A stretch of 42,902 bases of DNA from Bradyrhizobium pachyrhizi (GCF_001189245.1 NZ_LFIQ01000111.1:120542-163443); one strand, 5' to 3'; counted from the first letter of the stretch, positions 32,620 through 41,473 are shown. Notes: generated by a model not told the origin, from the sequence alone. Made by a program: numbers and translations.

Positions 32620-33894
32620 TCAGCGGCCCGATGCAATGAGCCGCGCACCGTCATGGCCGCGGATAGTCATCGCGCGCACCATGCCCTGCACATCTCTCTC
32701 GATCGCGACCGGCAGGAAGTGCTCGGTGCGGCCCTGCGTGCCGCTCTCGATCAGCACCTCGCGCGTCGCGCCGACTTCCGCATCAAGCCGGCGCAGCAGC
32801 GCGGCTTCGCCTGCCGCGCGCAGCCGCCTGGCGCGCTCCTTGATCGCGCCGCCATCGACCTGCGGCATCCGTGCGGCCGGCGTGCCCGGACGCCGCGAAT
32901 AGGGAAACACGTGCAGGAAGGTGAGATCGCATTCCTCGACCAGATCGAGCGAACGCGCGAACATCTCTTCAGACTCGGTCGGGAAGCCCGCGATGATGTC
33001 GGCGCCGAGAGCGATGTCCGGCCGCAGCCGGCGGACCTGCGCACAGAAATCGATCGCGTCCTTCCGCGAATGCCGGCGCTTCATCCGCTTCAGGATCATG
33101 TCGTCGCCGGACTGCAACGACAGATGCAGATGCGGCATCAGCCGCGCATCGTCGGCGATGACATCGAGCAGGTCGCGATCCGCCTCGATCGAATCGATCG
33201 ACGAGATGCGCAGCCGCTTCAGCTCGGGCACATGGCGCAGGATCTGCCGGGTCAACTGGCCGAGTTTCGGCGCGCCGGGCAGGTCGGCGCCATAGCTCGT
33301 GAGATCGACGCCGGTCAGCACGATCTCGGCATGGCCGCGCTCGACCAGCGCGCGGACCTGATCGACCACCGCGCCCATCGGCACCGAGCGCGAATTGCCT
33401 CGGCCGTAGGGGATGATGCAGAAGGTGCAGCGATGATCGCAGCCGTTCTGCACCTGAACGAACACCCGCGGCAGGCCGCGTTCGAAGCCGTCGAGCAGAT
33501 GCGGCGCCATCTCGGTCACCGCCATGATGTCGGCGACCGCGACCTTCTCGCTCGCATCGATGCCGAACGGCGCCTCGAACGCAGTGCGCGTCGCCTGCCA
33601 GGCGTCGCCGCGCATCTTCTCGTCATTCCCGACGACGCGATCGACCTCGGCCATCTCGGCGAACATCCGGCTTTGCGTCTGCGCCGCACAGCCGGTGACG
33701 ACGATGCGCGCATGCGGGCGTTCACGTTTCAGCTTGCGGATCGACTGCCGCGCCTGCGCCACCGCCTCGTTGGTGACGGCGCAACTGTTGATGACGATGG
33801 TGTCCGAAAGCCCCGACTGCTCGGCCTCGCGGCGGATCACCTCGGATTCGAAGGAATTGAGGCGGCAGCCAAAGGTGACGACATCGACGCCCAT
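32620..33894 (-). CDS. mtaB: tRNA t6A37 methylthiotransferase MtaB
   Basis: Radical-SAM methylthiotransferase of 424 residues that converts t6A37 to ms2t6A in tRNAs reading ANN codons. The N-terminal cluster cysteines are Cys10, Cys38 and Cys69 (TFGCRLN, NSCAVT, TGCAAQ). The radical-SAM motif CDHRCTFC has Cys152, Cys156 and Cys159. A TRAM-like C-terminal domain ends the protein. ATG 33894 lies six bases after the dapF stop; a TTG at 33903 that overlaps it is an alternative. CGCRLN-type start and VPMGAVVDQV fit MtaB rather than MiaB. Translation is probably coupled to dapF. Confidence 0.94.
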   Translation of the reverse strand: MGVDVVTFGCRLNSFESEVIRREAEQSGLSDTIVINSCAVTNEAVAQARQSIRKLKRERPHARIVVTGCAAQTQSRMFAEMAEVDRVVGNDEKMRGDAWQATRTAFEAPFGIDASEKVAVADIMAVTEMAPHLLDGFERGLPRVFVQVQNGCDHRCTFCIIPYGRGNSRSVPMGAVVDQVRALVERGHAEIVLTGVDLTSYGADLPGAPKLGQLTRQILRHVPELKRLRISSIDSIEADRDLLDVIADDARLMPHLHLSLQSGDDMILKRMKRRHSRKDAIDFCAQVRRLRPDIALGADIIAGFPTESEEMFARSLDLVEECDLTFLHVFPYSRRPGTPAARMPQVDGGAIKERARRLRAAGEAALLRRLDAEVGATREVLIESGTQGRTEHFLPVAIERDVQGMVRAMTIRGHDGARLIASGR

Positions 33895-33899
33895 AACGA

Positions 33900-34784
33900 T
33901 CAAGCAACGCTGGCGAACAGCGCCGGATCGAAGCGGCCCTCATACTCGAAATCGGCGGTGCCGGTCATCAGCACGTGATCGTCGCGCTCGCGCCACTCGA
34001 TGCCGAGCTTGCCGCCGGGCAGCGTGATCTCGACGACGCGGTTGGCACGCTTCAGCCGTGCCGCCGCGACCGCCGTCGCGCAGGCTGCCGAGCCGCAGGC
34101 CCTGGTCAGGCCGGCGCCGCGCTCCCAGGTGCGGATCGTGATGTGGTCGCGATCGACGATATGGGCGAGCGTGATGTTGGCGCGCTCCGGAAAGATCGGA
34201 TGGTTTTCCAAAAGCGGCCCGAAACGTTCGAGATCGTAGGCATTGACGTCATCGACCCAGAAGATCGCATGCGGATTGCCCATCGAGACCACCGATGGCG
34301 AGTGCAGTACCGGATTGTCGATCGGCCCGACCTGCAGCTCGATGTAGCGGGTGTCGCGAAATTCCTCAGCCAGCGGAATGTCCTGCCAGCCGAACTTCGG
34401 CGCGCCCATGTCGACGGTGTAGAGATCGGGCGCCGGCCCCTGCCAGCAATTGAGCAGGCCGGCGCGGGTCTGGAACGTCGCTGATGTCTGGCCGGTCTTC
34501 TCGAATATCCGCCGCACCACGCAGCGCATGCCGTTGCCGCAGGCCCCGGCCTCCGAGCCGTCATTGTTGTAGATCGAGATGAACGCTTCGGTGCCCTCGA
34601 GTCGCGGCGGCTGCAGCACCATCAGCTGGTCGTAGGGCACACCGGCCGGCGAAGCCACGGCGCGCGCCTCTGCCGCCGACACCTGTGCCCGACCTTGTGC
34701 CTCTGAATCGCGCAGGTCGACGACGACGATCTCGTTGCCGATGCCGTTCATCTTGGCGAATGCGTGATTGGCGAGCGCGCTCAT
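33900..34784 (-). CDS. dapF: Diaminopimelate epimerase
   Basis: Cofactor-free epimerase of 294 residues converting LL- to meso-diaminopimelate for lysine and peptidoglycan. The two catalytic cysteines are Cys82 ([16 protein letters not shown]) and Cys230 ([16 protein letters not shown]). [15 protein letters not shown] opens the first half and [11 protein letters not shown] the second. The ATG 34784 has GGGA seven bases upstream and is preferred to a TTG at 34796. It is followed by mtaB and faces a divergent gene across a gap with a perfect nine-base inverted repeat. Confidence 0.96.
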   Translation of the reverse strand: MSALANHAFAKMNGIGNEIVVVDLRDSEAQGRAQVSAAEARAVASPAGVPYDQLMVLQPPRLEGTEAFISIYNNDGSEAGACGNGMRCVVRRIFEKTGQTSATFQTRAGLLNCWQGPAPDLYTVDMGAPKFGWQDIPLAEEFRDTRYIELQVGPIDNPVLHSPSVVSMGNPHAIFWVDDVNAYDLERFGPLLENHPIFPERANITLAHIVDRDHITIRTWERGAGLTRACGSAACATAVAAARLKRANRVVEITLPGGKLGIEWRERDDHVLMTGTADFEYEGRFDPALFASVA

Positions 34785-34847
34785 CGATTTTCCCAAATTC
34801 TGCCCGGTTATATGGCGAGTGGTGGGCCGTTAGCCAGCCTGAATGGC

Positions 34848-34869
34848 CCCATGACACATCTGTCATGGG
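34848..34869. promoter_or_regulatory. Perfect inverted repeat between dapF and the GyrI-like gene
   Basis: CCCATGACA (34848-34856) and TGTCATGGG (34861-34869) are perfect nine-base arms around CATC. It lies 64 bases from dapF and 98 from the divergent gene. It is suited to an operator for either promoter, or it may be a hairpin in a leader. Confidence 0.45.
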
Positions 34870-34966
34870 ACGAATGCAGAACCAGCGTGTTAGGAATATC
34901 GCATCTCGCGGACCGCGCGCCGGGACAGATCGAGCGGCCGTTCGAGGAAGGGGATGGAGAATACCA

Positions 34967-35677
34967 ATGAACCGTATCAACACGCTCCGCGCGGCCCTGG
35001 TCGCGCTGCTGGCCTTGGCCGCGATCGCACTGGCAAGCCCGGCCCCCGCCCAGTCGCCGTCAGCCTCGCCCGCTCCCGCGGCGAGCCCGAGCCCGACCCC
35101 GGCGCCTGCACCATCGGCAACGCCGGTGCCCCCGCCGGCCGAGACCAAGTCGCCGGCCGACAGCCCGGCCGCAGCGCAGACCCCGGCGCCGGCGCCGGCA
35201 GCCCCGGTGCAGACCGCCGATCCCTTCGGCGAGCCGTTCACGCTGGAGCCGAAAAAGGTCGTGATGCTGAAGGGCACCGCCAATTGGGATTCCGCCTTCG
35301 ACGCGCTGATCGAGGCGTTCAAGCAGCTTACCGCGCTGCTCGACAAGGACAGCGTCAAGGCATCGGGCAATCCGATGATCGTCTACACCTCGACCGACGA
35401 CACCGGCTTCACCTTCATCGCCGAGATCCCGGTCGATCAGGACGTCAGGAACCTCGGCAAGAACATGAGCATGGGCAATTCGCCCGACGGCAAGGCGCTG
35501 AAGTTCGTCCATCGCGGCTCCTACGACAACATGGACAACACCTATGAGGCGATCACCAACCACCTCGACGACAAGAAGCTCGAAGCCAAGGACACCTTTA
35601 TCGAGGAATACATCACCGATCCGCTGAAGACCGCGGAGGACAAGCTTGTGATCAACGTCTACGTACCCCTGAAGTGA
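34967..35677 (+). CDS. Periplasmic protein with GyrI-like effector-binding domain
   Basis: Exported protein of 236 residues. A signal peptide (LAALVALLALAAIALASPAPAQ) is followed by a Pro/Ala/Ser linker (about 30-80, rich in PAP and SPTP). A GyrI-like or AraC effector-binding type domain covers about 92-236 (KKVVMLKGTANWDSAFDALIEAFKQL, then FTFIAEIPVD, FVHRGSYDNMDNTYEAI and EEYITDPLKT). Such domains usually bind small amphipathic ligands. ATG 34967 has GGAGAATACC upstream. The SIMPL gene begins at once, so they are probably co-transcribed. A ligand-sensing or scavenging role in the periplasm is inference. Confidence 0.82.
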   Translation: MNRINTLRAALVALLALAAIALASPAPAQSPSASPAPAASPSPTPAPAPSATPVPPPAETKSPADSPAAAQTPAPAPAAPVQTADPFGEPFTLEPKKVVMLKGTANWDSAFDALIEAFKQLTALLDKDSVKASGNPMIVYTSTDDTGFTFIAEIPVDQDVRNLGKNMSMGNSPDGKALKFVHRGSYDNMDNTYEAITNHLDDKKLEAKDTFIEEYITDPLKTAEDKLVINVYVPLK

Positions 35678-35682
35678 GCCAA

Positions 35683-36423
35683 ATGACCCATCGCCTTCTC
35701 CTTGGCCTCCCCTTCGGCCTCCCCTTCGCCGCCACCCTGATCGCGACGACGCTGCTGGCTGCGCCCGCACTGGCCAATGACGACTTTCCGCCGGCGATTT
35801 CGGTCACCGGCGAGGCGACCGTGTCGGCGCCGCCCGACCAGGCGCAGCTTGACGCGGGCGTCACCACCGACGCAAAGACCGCACGCGAAGCCGCCGAAGC
35901 CAACAATGTGACGATGGGCAAGGTGCTGGCCGCGCTGAAGGGCGCCGGGATCGCGGAGAAGGACTTTCAGACCTCGCGGCTGTCGCTGCAGCCGCAATTC
36001 GCCAACCGTGGGCCGTCGTCGCCGAACGCCCCGCCCAGCATCGTCGGCTACCACGCGAGCAATCGCGTCACGATCAGGCTGCACGATGTGAGCAAGGTCG
36101 CCAGCGTCATCGACGTGCTGGTCGGCGCCGGCGCCAATGATATCGGCGGGCTCAATTTCTCGGTGTCGCAGGCATCGAAGCTGCTCGACGAGGCGCGCGA
36201 AAAGGCGATCGCCGACGCCCGCCGCAAGGCGGAGATCTACGCCAAGGCCGCCGGCGTCACGCTCGGCGCGCCCGTGAATATCGCGGAGGTCGGCTCGGCG
36301 CCGGTCCCGGTGTTCCGTCCCAAGATGGCGACGGCAGGCTTCGCCGCGCCGACGCCGGTGGCGCAAGGCGAGGAAACGCTGACGGTCAATGTCAGCGTCT
36401 CCTGGGCGATCAAGGAGAAGTAG
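35683..36423 (+). CDS. SIMPL (DUF541) domain periplasmic protein
   Basis: Exported protein of 246 residues with a signal peptide ending in APALA. The rest is one SIMPL/DUF541 domain: ISVTGEATVSAPPDQAQLDAGV, then KTAREAAEANNVTMGKVLAAL, KDFQTSRLSLQPQF, and GAGANDIGGLNFSVSQASKLLDEAREKAI. The ATG 35683 was chosen; a GTG at 35674 overlapping the upstream stop is an alternative. Members include the oxidative-stress protein YggE, but the biochemical role is not settled. It is convergent with a metallo-hydrolase, the gap being filled by a 13-pair hairpin. Confidence 0.88.
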   Translation: MTHRLLLGLPFGLPFAATLIATTLLAAPALANDDFPPAISVTGEATVSAPPDQAQLDAGVTTDAKTAREAAEANNVTMGKVLAALKGAGIAEKDFQTSRLSLQPQFANRGPSSPNAPPSIVGYHASNRVTIRLHDVSKVASVIDVLVGAGANDIGGLNFSVSQASKLLDEAREKAIADARRKAEIYAKAAGVTLGAPVNIAEVGSAPVPVFRPKMATAGFAAPTPVAQGEETLTVNVSVSWAIKEK

Positions 36424-36426
36424 CGA

Positions 36427-36456
36427 TTGTCGTCCCGGCCTTCGCCGGGACGACAA
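36427..36456. repeat. Minimal hairpin of repeat family D
   Basis: TTGTCGTCCCGGC (36427-36439) pairs perfectly with GCCGGGACGACAA (36444-36456) across CTTC, 13 pairs. It lies between two convergent genes three bases after the SIMPL stop and 18 before the other stop, well placed as a shared transcription barrier, although no T-run follows. Confidence 0.75.
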
Positions 36457-36474
36457 CTCAATCCCAAACAGCGT

Positions 36475-37539
36475 TCAAATCTCGAACACCTGCCCGGGCT
36501 TCAACGTCAGAAACTTCTCGCGCGGCACGCTCGCCGCGTCGAGCGCTTCGCCAAGCGCGATCGCGGGCGCGTCGATCGCCTCGTCGGTCAACTGGAATGT
36601 GCCGTGGTGATGCGCCAGCGCCTGGGCGGCGCCGCAATCGGCCAACGCCTTCACCGCATCCTCCGGGTTCATGTGCTGGTCGCGCATGAACCAGCGCGGC
36701 TCATAGGCGCCGATCGGCAAGATCGCGAGCCGCAACGGACCGTGCGCCTCGGCCACCCGGCGGAAATGCCCCCCGTCGCCGTAGCCGGAATCGCCGACGA
36801 TGTAGAGCTTTCCGGCCGGCGTCTCCAAGACAAAACTCGCCCACAGCGCCTTGTTGCGGTCGAACAGCCCCCGCGCCGACCAGTGCCGCGTCGGAACCAG
36901 CGTCGCGGCAAGGCCATTGCCGAGCTCGACGCGCTGATGCCAGTCGAACGCTTCGGCTTTGATCGCGGCATCGGATGCACGCATCGTGACGTCATTGCCG
37001 AGCGGCGTGATCACGCGAGGACCAAATGCGCCCGCAAGCTTCGACAGCGTCGCGACGTCGAGATGGTCGTAATGGCCGTGCGACACTAGCACGACGTCGA
37101 TCTTCGGCAGTTTATCGAATGCGATGCCGGGATCGTTGCGCCGCTTCGGCCCGGCAAAGCTGAACGGCGAGGCCCGCATCGACCAGACCGGATCGAACAG
37201 GATGTTGAGGCCCGCGGTCTGGATCAGCCAGCTGGCATGGCCGACGAAGCAGAGCCGCACCTTGTCGCCCTCGACGCGGGGCGGCGGCGTATCGGCATGG
37301 GGGCTCGGCGCCCATTCCGGCCAGACCGCGCGCTTCCGGCCGCCCCCGAACTGCCAGCGCAGCACCTCACCAAGCGATTTCGGCGGCGAGCCGTCCGGAT
37401 CAAAGAAGTGCAGGCCGTCGAAATGATCGGAGACGGGGCCGTCGTAGGTTTTCATCTTGGTCATCCAGATCGAGGGCAGGCCGATCGCCGCGGCGGCTCC
37501 GGTCAAGGTTGCGAGAAGGCGGCGGCGGGTGATCAGCAC
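36475..37539 (-). CDS. Tat-exported MBL-fold metallo-hydrolase
   Basis: Metallo-beta-lactamase-fold protein of 354 residues. An N-terminal ITRRRLLATLTGAAAA twin-arginine signal suggests folded export. The metal site VSHGHYDHLD (His154-His159) is clear, with VGDSGYGDGG and HHHGTFQLT later supplying further ligands. The layout (FVGHASWLIQTAGLNILFDPVWSMRASP, then PTRHWSARGLFDRNKALWASFVL) resembles the NAPE-PLD-like/UlaG-like lactamase_B_2 group. The substrate is unknown; a phospholipid-ester substrate is only a family analogy. The start is GTG 37539. It faces ffh across 428 bases. Confidence 0.87.
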   Translation of the reverse strand: MLITRRRLLATLTGAAAAIGLPSIWMTKMKTYDGPVSDHFDGLHFFDPDGSPPKSLGEVLRWQFGGGRKRAVWPEWAPSPHADTPPPRVEGDKVRLCFVGHASWLIQTAGLNILFDPVWSMRASPFSFAGPKRRNDPGIAFDKLPKIDVVLVSHGHYDHLDVATLSKLAGAFGPRVITPLGNDVTMRASDAAIKAEAFDWHQRVELGNGLAATLVPTRHWSARGLFDRNKALWASFVLETPAGKLYIVGDSGYGDGGHFRRVAEAHGPLRLAILPIGAYEPRWFMRDQHMNPEDAVKALADCGAAQALAHHHGTFQLTDEAIDAPAIALGEALDAASVPREKFLTLKPGQVFEI

Positions 37540-37669
37540 GCGGGTTCCGGAATAGGAGGCAGGCTCCGGTTATATGGGTGGCAGCAGCGAATTTCGGAAC
37601 CAAGACGGCAAATCGACGTAATTTCAGTACCTTACTGTCCGAACTGAGCGGATTTCAGCGAAACTTTCC

Positions 37670-37698
37670 TTGACTTTGCCGCCCCGGCAGCGTTTAAC
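37670..37698 (+). promoter_or_regulatory. Candidate ffh promoter
   Basis: TTGACT (37670-37675), a 17-base spacer and TTTAAC (37693-37698) form a good sigma-70-type pair. Transcription from here would give a leader of about 260 bases, which contains a family C repeat. The rest of 37540-37669 holds nothing I recognise. Confidence 0.5.
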
Positions 37699-37810
37699 GC
37701 GGCCACTTTCTCGGAAAGCTCCGTCTTTTCGACCCGCCGACTGGTCCTGGAGGCCAGAGGCCAACGTCCGACAGCGCGATGCGCCCTCGGGCGCGAAAGT
37801 GTTTGGATTT

Positions 37811-37950
37811 CCTTCTCCCTCGCCCCGCTCTTGCGGGGAGAGGGTCGGGGTGAGGGGCTCTCTCCGCGCACTGTGCGTGTGGATAGCCCTGTACCCCCTT
37901 CACCCGCCGCGCACGTGCGCGGCGACCTATCCCCGCAGGCGGGGAGAGGT
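37811..37950. repeat. About 140-bp palindromic repeat, family C copy 2
   Basis: Opens CCCCGCTCTTGCGGGGAGAG, and later has a GCCGCGCACGTGCGCGGC hairpin and a CCCCGC-agg-CGGGG end. Its first 48 bases match the reverse complement of the right end of copy 1 in 46 positions. It ends 17 bases before the ffh start and supplies the sequence just upstream of the AGAGGA ribosome-binding site. Confidence 0.82.
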
Positions 37951-37967
37951 AAAAGAGGACAACGGCA

Positions 37968-39515
37968 TTGTTCGACAATCTGTCGGAACGGCTTGGTGGC
38001 ATTCTCGATCGTCTGACGGGGCGCGGCGCGCTGACCGAAAAGGACGTCGATGCCGCGATGCGCGAGGTGCGCCGCGCGCTGCTCGAAGCCGACGTCGCGC
38101 TCGAGGTGGTCCGCAGCTTCATCGACCGGGTCCGCGAGCAGGCGATCGGCGCCACCGTCGTCAAGTCGGTGACGCCGGGCCAGATGGTGGTGAAGATCGT
38201 CCATGACGAGCTTGTCGCCACGCTCGGCTCCGACGGCCAGACCATCGATATCAATTCCGTGCCGCCGGTGCCGATCATGATGGTCGGTCTGCAAGGCTCC
38301 GGTAAGACCACCACCACCGCGAAGCTCGCGCGCCGCATGGTCCAGCGCGACAAGCGCAAGGTGCTGATGGCCTCGCTCGACGTCTACCGCCCGGCGGCGA
38401 TGGAACAGCTCGCGGTGCTCGGCCGCGACCTCGACATTCCGACGCTGCCGATCGTCGCCGGCCAAATGCCGCCGCAGATCGCAAGGCGCGCGCTAGAGGC
38501 CGGCAAGCTCGGCGGCTACGATGTCGTGCTGCTCGACACCGCCGGCCGCACCACGCTCGACGAAGACATGATGAAGGAGGCGGCCGAGATCAAAGCCGCC
38601 GCCAACCCGCATGAAGTGCTGCTGGTCGCCGACTCCCTCACCGGCCAGGACGCGGTCAACCTCGCGCGCTCGTTCGACGAGCGCGTCGGCCTCACCGGCA
38701 TCGTGCTGACGCGCGTCGACGGCGACGGCCGCGGCGGCGCGGCGCTGTCGATGCGCGCCGTCACCGGCAAGCCGATCAAGCTGATCGGCACCGGCGAAAA
38801 GACCGACGCGCTGGAGGACTTCCATCCGAACCGCATCGCCGGCCGCATCCTCGGCATGGGCGACGTGGTCTCGCTGGTCGAGAAGGCCGCCGCCAATATC
38901 GACGCCGAGAAGGCCGCGCGCACCGCCGAGCGGATGCGCAAGGGTCAGTTCGACCTCAACGATATGCGCGAACAGCTGCAGCAGATGGCCAATATGGGCG
39001 GCATCGGCGGCCTGATGGGCATGATGCCCGGCATCTCCAAGATGAAGAACCAGATCGCGGCGGCCGGCATCGACGACAAGATCCTGAAGCGCCAGGTCGC
39101 GATCATCGATTCGATGACGCGGCAGGAGCGCAAGAACCCGGACATATTGAAGGCGAGCCGCAAGAAGCGCATCGCGGCGGGCGCCGGCCAGAGCGTCGAG
39201 CACGTCAACAAGCTGCTGAAGATGCACCGGAACATGGCCGACATGATGAAGGCCATGGGCAGCGGCAAGCGCGGCCCGCTCGCCGGCATCGCGCAGGCGA
39301 TGGGATTTGGCGGCGGCATGAAGCCGCCCTCGGCCGAGGAGATGAAGGCGCTCGCCGAGAAGATGCAGGGCGGCGCCGGCGGCGGCCTGCCCAATCTGCC
39401 GAAGGATTTGCCGGCCGGGCTGCGCGGCGGCCTGCCGAACGTGCCGGGCCTGACCGGCCTTTCCGGCAAGCCGATGCTGCCGGGCCTCGGCGGTTTCCCG
39501 GGCAAGAAGAAATGA
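37968..39515 (+). CDS. ffh: Signal recognition particle protein Ffh
   Basis: SRP54 homologue, 515 residues; it binds 4.5S RNA and signal peptides on ribosomes and docks to FtsY. The start is a TTG (37968) with AGAGGA eight bases upstream, giving the conserved FDNLSERLGG. G motifs are GLQGSGKTT (107-115), DVYRPAAMEQL, DTAGRTTLD and TRVDGDGRGG. The Met-rich M domain (about 325-430) includes GGLMGMMPGISKMKNQ. The C-terminal Gly/Pro/Leu-rich tail (GGLPNLP, GLPNVPGLTGL) extends beyond the E. coli length of about 453. ffh, rpsP and rimM form a conserved translation cluster. Confidence 0.97.
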   Translation: MFDNLSERLGGILDRLTGRGALTEKDVDAAMREVRRALLEADVALEVVRSFIDRVREQAIGATVVKSVTPGQMVVKIVHDELVATLGSDGQTIDINSVPPVPIMMVGLQGSGKTTTTAKLARRMVQRDKRKVLMASLDVYRPAAMEQLAVLGRDLDIPTLPIVAGQMPPQIARRALEAGKLGGYDVVLLDTAGRTTLDEDMMKEAAEIKAAANPHEVLLVADSLTGQDAVNLARSFDERVGLTGIVLTRVDGDGRGGAALSMRAVTGKPIKLIGTGEKTDALEDFHPNRIAGRILGMGDVVSLVEKAAANIDAEKAARTAERMRKGQFDLNDMREQLQQMANMGGIGGLMGMMPGISKMKNQIAAAGIDDKILKRQVAIIDSMTRQERKNPDILKASRKKRIAAGAGQSVEHVNKLLKMHRNMADMMKAMGSGKRGPLAGIAQAMGFGGGMKPPSAEEMKALAEKMQGGAGGGLPNLPKDLPAGLRGGLPNVPGLTGLSGKPMLPGLGGFPGKKK

Positions 39516-39599
39516 GGATTCGTCGCGACGGCTCGCATACGGCCGGCGCGACGCGGAATGCCAATCAATCGAACACATCGACCTTTGAAGGAGAACTGA

Positions 39600-39932
39600 A
39601 TGTCCGTTGTTATCCGCCTCGCTCGCGCAGGCACCAAGAAGCGTCCGGTCTATCACGTCGTCGTCGCCGACTCGCGCTTCCCGCGCGATGGCCGCTTCAT
39701 CGAGCGTCTCGGCCACTTCAACCCGCTGCTGCCGAAGGACAACGAGTCGCGCCTGAAGCTCGACATGGACAAGGTGAAGGCCTGGCTCGCCAAGGGTGCG
39801 CAGCCGTCGGATCGCGTGACCCGCTTCCTCGACGCCGCCGGCGTCAAGAAGCGCGCACCGCGCAACAACCCGGAAAAGGCCGTGCCGCGCAAGGAGCGCA
39901 AGGCGCAGGCCGAAGCCGCCGCCAAGGCTTAA
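39600..39932 (+). CDS. rpsP: 30S ribosomal protein S16
   Basis: S16, 110 residues, an early-assembly small-subunit protein. [42 protein letters not shown] is diagnostic. The C-terminus has an Ala/Lys-rich extension common in Rhizobiales. GGAG lies seven bases before the ATG. It is 84 bases after ffh and 18 before rimM. Confidence 0.98.
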   Translation: MSVVIRLARAGTKKRPVYHVVVADSRFPRDGRFIERLGHFNPLLPKDNESRLKLDMDKVKAWLAKGAQPSDRVTRFLDAAGVKKRAPRNNPEKAVPRKERKAQAEAAAKA

Positions 39933-39950
39933 GGCTGAACGGCGACCACG

Positions 39951-40472
39951 GTGGCTGCACCGGTCTGTGTCGCCCGTATCGGCGCTGCGCATGGCGTGCG
40001 CGGCGCCGTCAGGCTTTGGACCTTCACCGAAGATCCGCTGGCCGTGAAGGACTACGGTCCGCTGATGACCAAGGACGGCACGCGCCAGTTCGAGGTCACG
40101 CATGTGCGTGAGGCCAAGGACCATCTGGTGGTGACGCTGAAGGGCGTCGCCAGCCGCGATGATGCCGAACGGCTCAACGGTCTCGAGCTCTACGTTCCGC
40201 GCGACCGGCTGCCGGACACCGACGACGGTGAATACTACCACACCGATTTGATCGGGCTCGCCGCGGTGACCACGACGGATCAGCCGCTCGGCAAGGTGAT
40301 CGCGATCCATAATTTTGGCGCCGGCGACATCATCGAGATCGCCCCGCCGCAGGGCGCGACGATGCTGCTGCCGTTCACCAATGCCGTGGTGCCGACCGTC
40401 GATCTCGACGGCGGCCGCGTGGTGATCGACCTGCCCAAGGAAATCGACGGCGACGATCCGTCGGCGGCCTGA
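39951..40472 (+). CDS. rimM: Ribosome maturation factor RimM
   Basis: 16S processing factor, 173 residues, that binds S19 and helps 30S assembly. The N-terminal beta-barrel ([25 protein letters not shown]) and C-terminal PRC barrel ([22 protein letters not shown], then [21 protein letters not shown]) are both complete. The start GTG 39951 lacks a strong ribosome-binding site and is probably coupled to rpsP. The expected next genes trmD and rplS do not follow within the window; a convergent LysR gene lies nine bases beyond the stop. Confidence 0.96.
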   Translation: MAAPVCVARIGAAHGVRGAVRLWTFTEDPLAVKDYGPLMTKDGTRQFEVTHVREAKDHLVVTLKGVASRDDAERLNGLELYVPRDRLPDTDDGEYYHTDLIGLAAVTTTDQPLGKVIAIHNFGAGDIIEIAPPQGATMLLPFTNAVVPTVDLDGGRVVIDLPKEIDGDDPSAA

Positions 40473-40481
40473 TCAATATCT

Positions 40482-41393
40482 TCAACCCGTCATCCGGCCC
40501 TGCTGCTCGAGCCAGTCGCAGAACACCGCGCTGAGCGGATCGTTGCTGCGCCCCGCCGGGAAGTAAGCGAAGTAGCTCCGCGCCGGCAGGCTGACATCCG
40601 GAAACGGCGTCACCAGGCGCCCGGCCGCGAGATCGTCCGCGATCAGCGCGGTCGGTCCCATCGCGACGCCGAGACCATCGAGCGCGGCCTGGATCGTCAG
40701 ATAGAAGTGATCGAAGGTCAGCGCGGCCGCCGGCTCCAGCGCGGATTGCCCGGCCTCGGTGAGCCAGTCGCGCCACAGCCGCGGCATCGACGTGACATGC
40801 AGCAGCGTGTGCCTGGAGAGATCCGCGATCTCATTGAGCGGCAGCTGCGCCAATAGCGACGGACTGCACACCGGCAATCTGCGCTCCGACACCAGGAAAC
40901 GTGACGAGAAGCCGTGGAAGGTGTCGGGGCCACCGCGGATCACGACGTCGAATGATTCAGACAACGCATCCACCGGATCGTTCGACGTGCTCAGGCGCAC
41001 CTCGATATCGGGATGCTCGGCGCGAAACCGGCTCATCCGCGGCAGCAGCCAACGCAGGCTGAAGGTCGCGAGCGCATTGACGCGCAACACCGCGACCGCC
41101 AGATCGCCGCGCCGCTCGCGATGCTGCTGCACGGCGGCGGAAATCCGGTCGAGCGCAGGTGCGAACTCTGCGAGCAATGCCGCGCCCGCCGGCGTCAGCA
41201 CCACGCGCCGCACCGATCGCCGAAACAGCGATGGCGCGCCCAGCCATTCCTCGAGCAGGCGGATCTGCTGACTGACCGCGCCATGGGTCACGCTGAGCTC
41301 GGCGGCGGCTTCCTTGAAGCTGCCGAGCCGGGCGGCGGCCTCGAAGGCACGGACCGCATTGAGCGGCGGCAGGCTGCGGCGTGGGACGAACAT
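40482..41393 (-). CDS. LysR-family regulator (GcvA type)
   Basis: LysR-type transcription regulator of 303 residues. The N-terminal helix-turn-helix (about 16-60: LNAVRAFEAAARLGSFKEAAAELSVTHGAVSQQIRLLEEWLG) resembles the GcvA/AmpR group. A PBP2-like effector domain follows (about 95-300; FSLRWLLPRMSRFRAEHPDIEVRL, then SFDVVIRGG). It is divergent from the MFS gene across 171 bases with two palindromes, the usual layout for a LysR protein controlling its neighbour. The effector is unknown. Confidence 0.93.
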   Translation of the reverse strand: MFVPRRSLPPLNAVRAFEAAARLGSFKEAAAELSVTHGAVSQQIRLLEEWLGAPSLFRRSVRRVVLTPAGAALLAEFAPALDRISAAVQQHRERRGDLAVAVLRVNALATFSLRWLLPRMSRFRAEHPDIEVRLSTSNDPVDALSESFDVVIRGGPDTFHGFSSRFLVSERRLPVCSPSLLAQLPLNEIADLSRHTLLHVTSMPRLWRDWLTEAGQSALEPAAALTFDHFYLTIQAALDGLGVAMGPTALIADDLAAGRLVTPFPDVSLPARSYFAYFPAGRSNDPLSAVFCDWLEQQGRMTG

Positions 41394-41421
41394 GATCCCT
41401 CAATACAAGATTTTCTAACGC

Positions 41422-41434
41422 ATGATCCGATCAT
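41422..41434. promoter_or_regulatory. Palindrome near the LysR start
   Basis: ATGATC-C-GATCAT is a perfect 13-base palindrome lying 29 bases upstream of the LysR start codon. It could be an autoregulatory site or chance. Confidence 0.35.
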
Positions 41435-41473
41435 TACTGATTTGTGACAAGCGCCTTGGCGGCGCATACTGCC

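Noticed and set aside
34954..35547. Alternative frame starting at an ATG 13 bases before the GyrI-like gene
   Set aside because: The adjacent frame has a complete signal peptide, linker and folded domain; this frame is Gly/Arg-rich shadow.
37632..38465. Minus-strand frame ending near 37632 with a protein-like tail
   Set aside because: Most of the frame is antisense to ffh and the repeat. The tail alone is too short to call a gene remnant.
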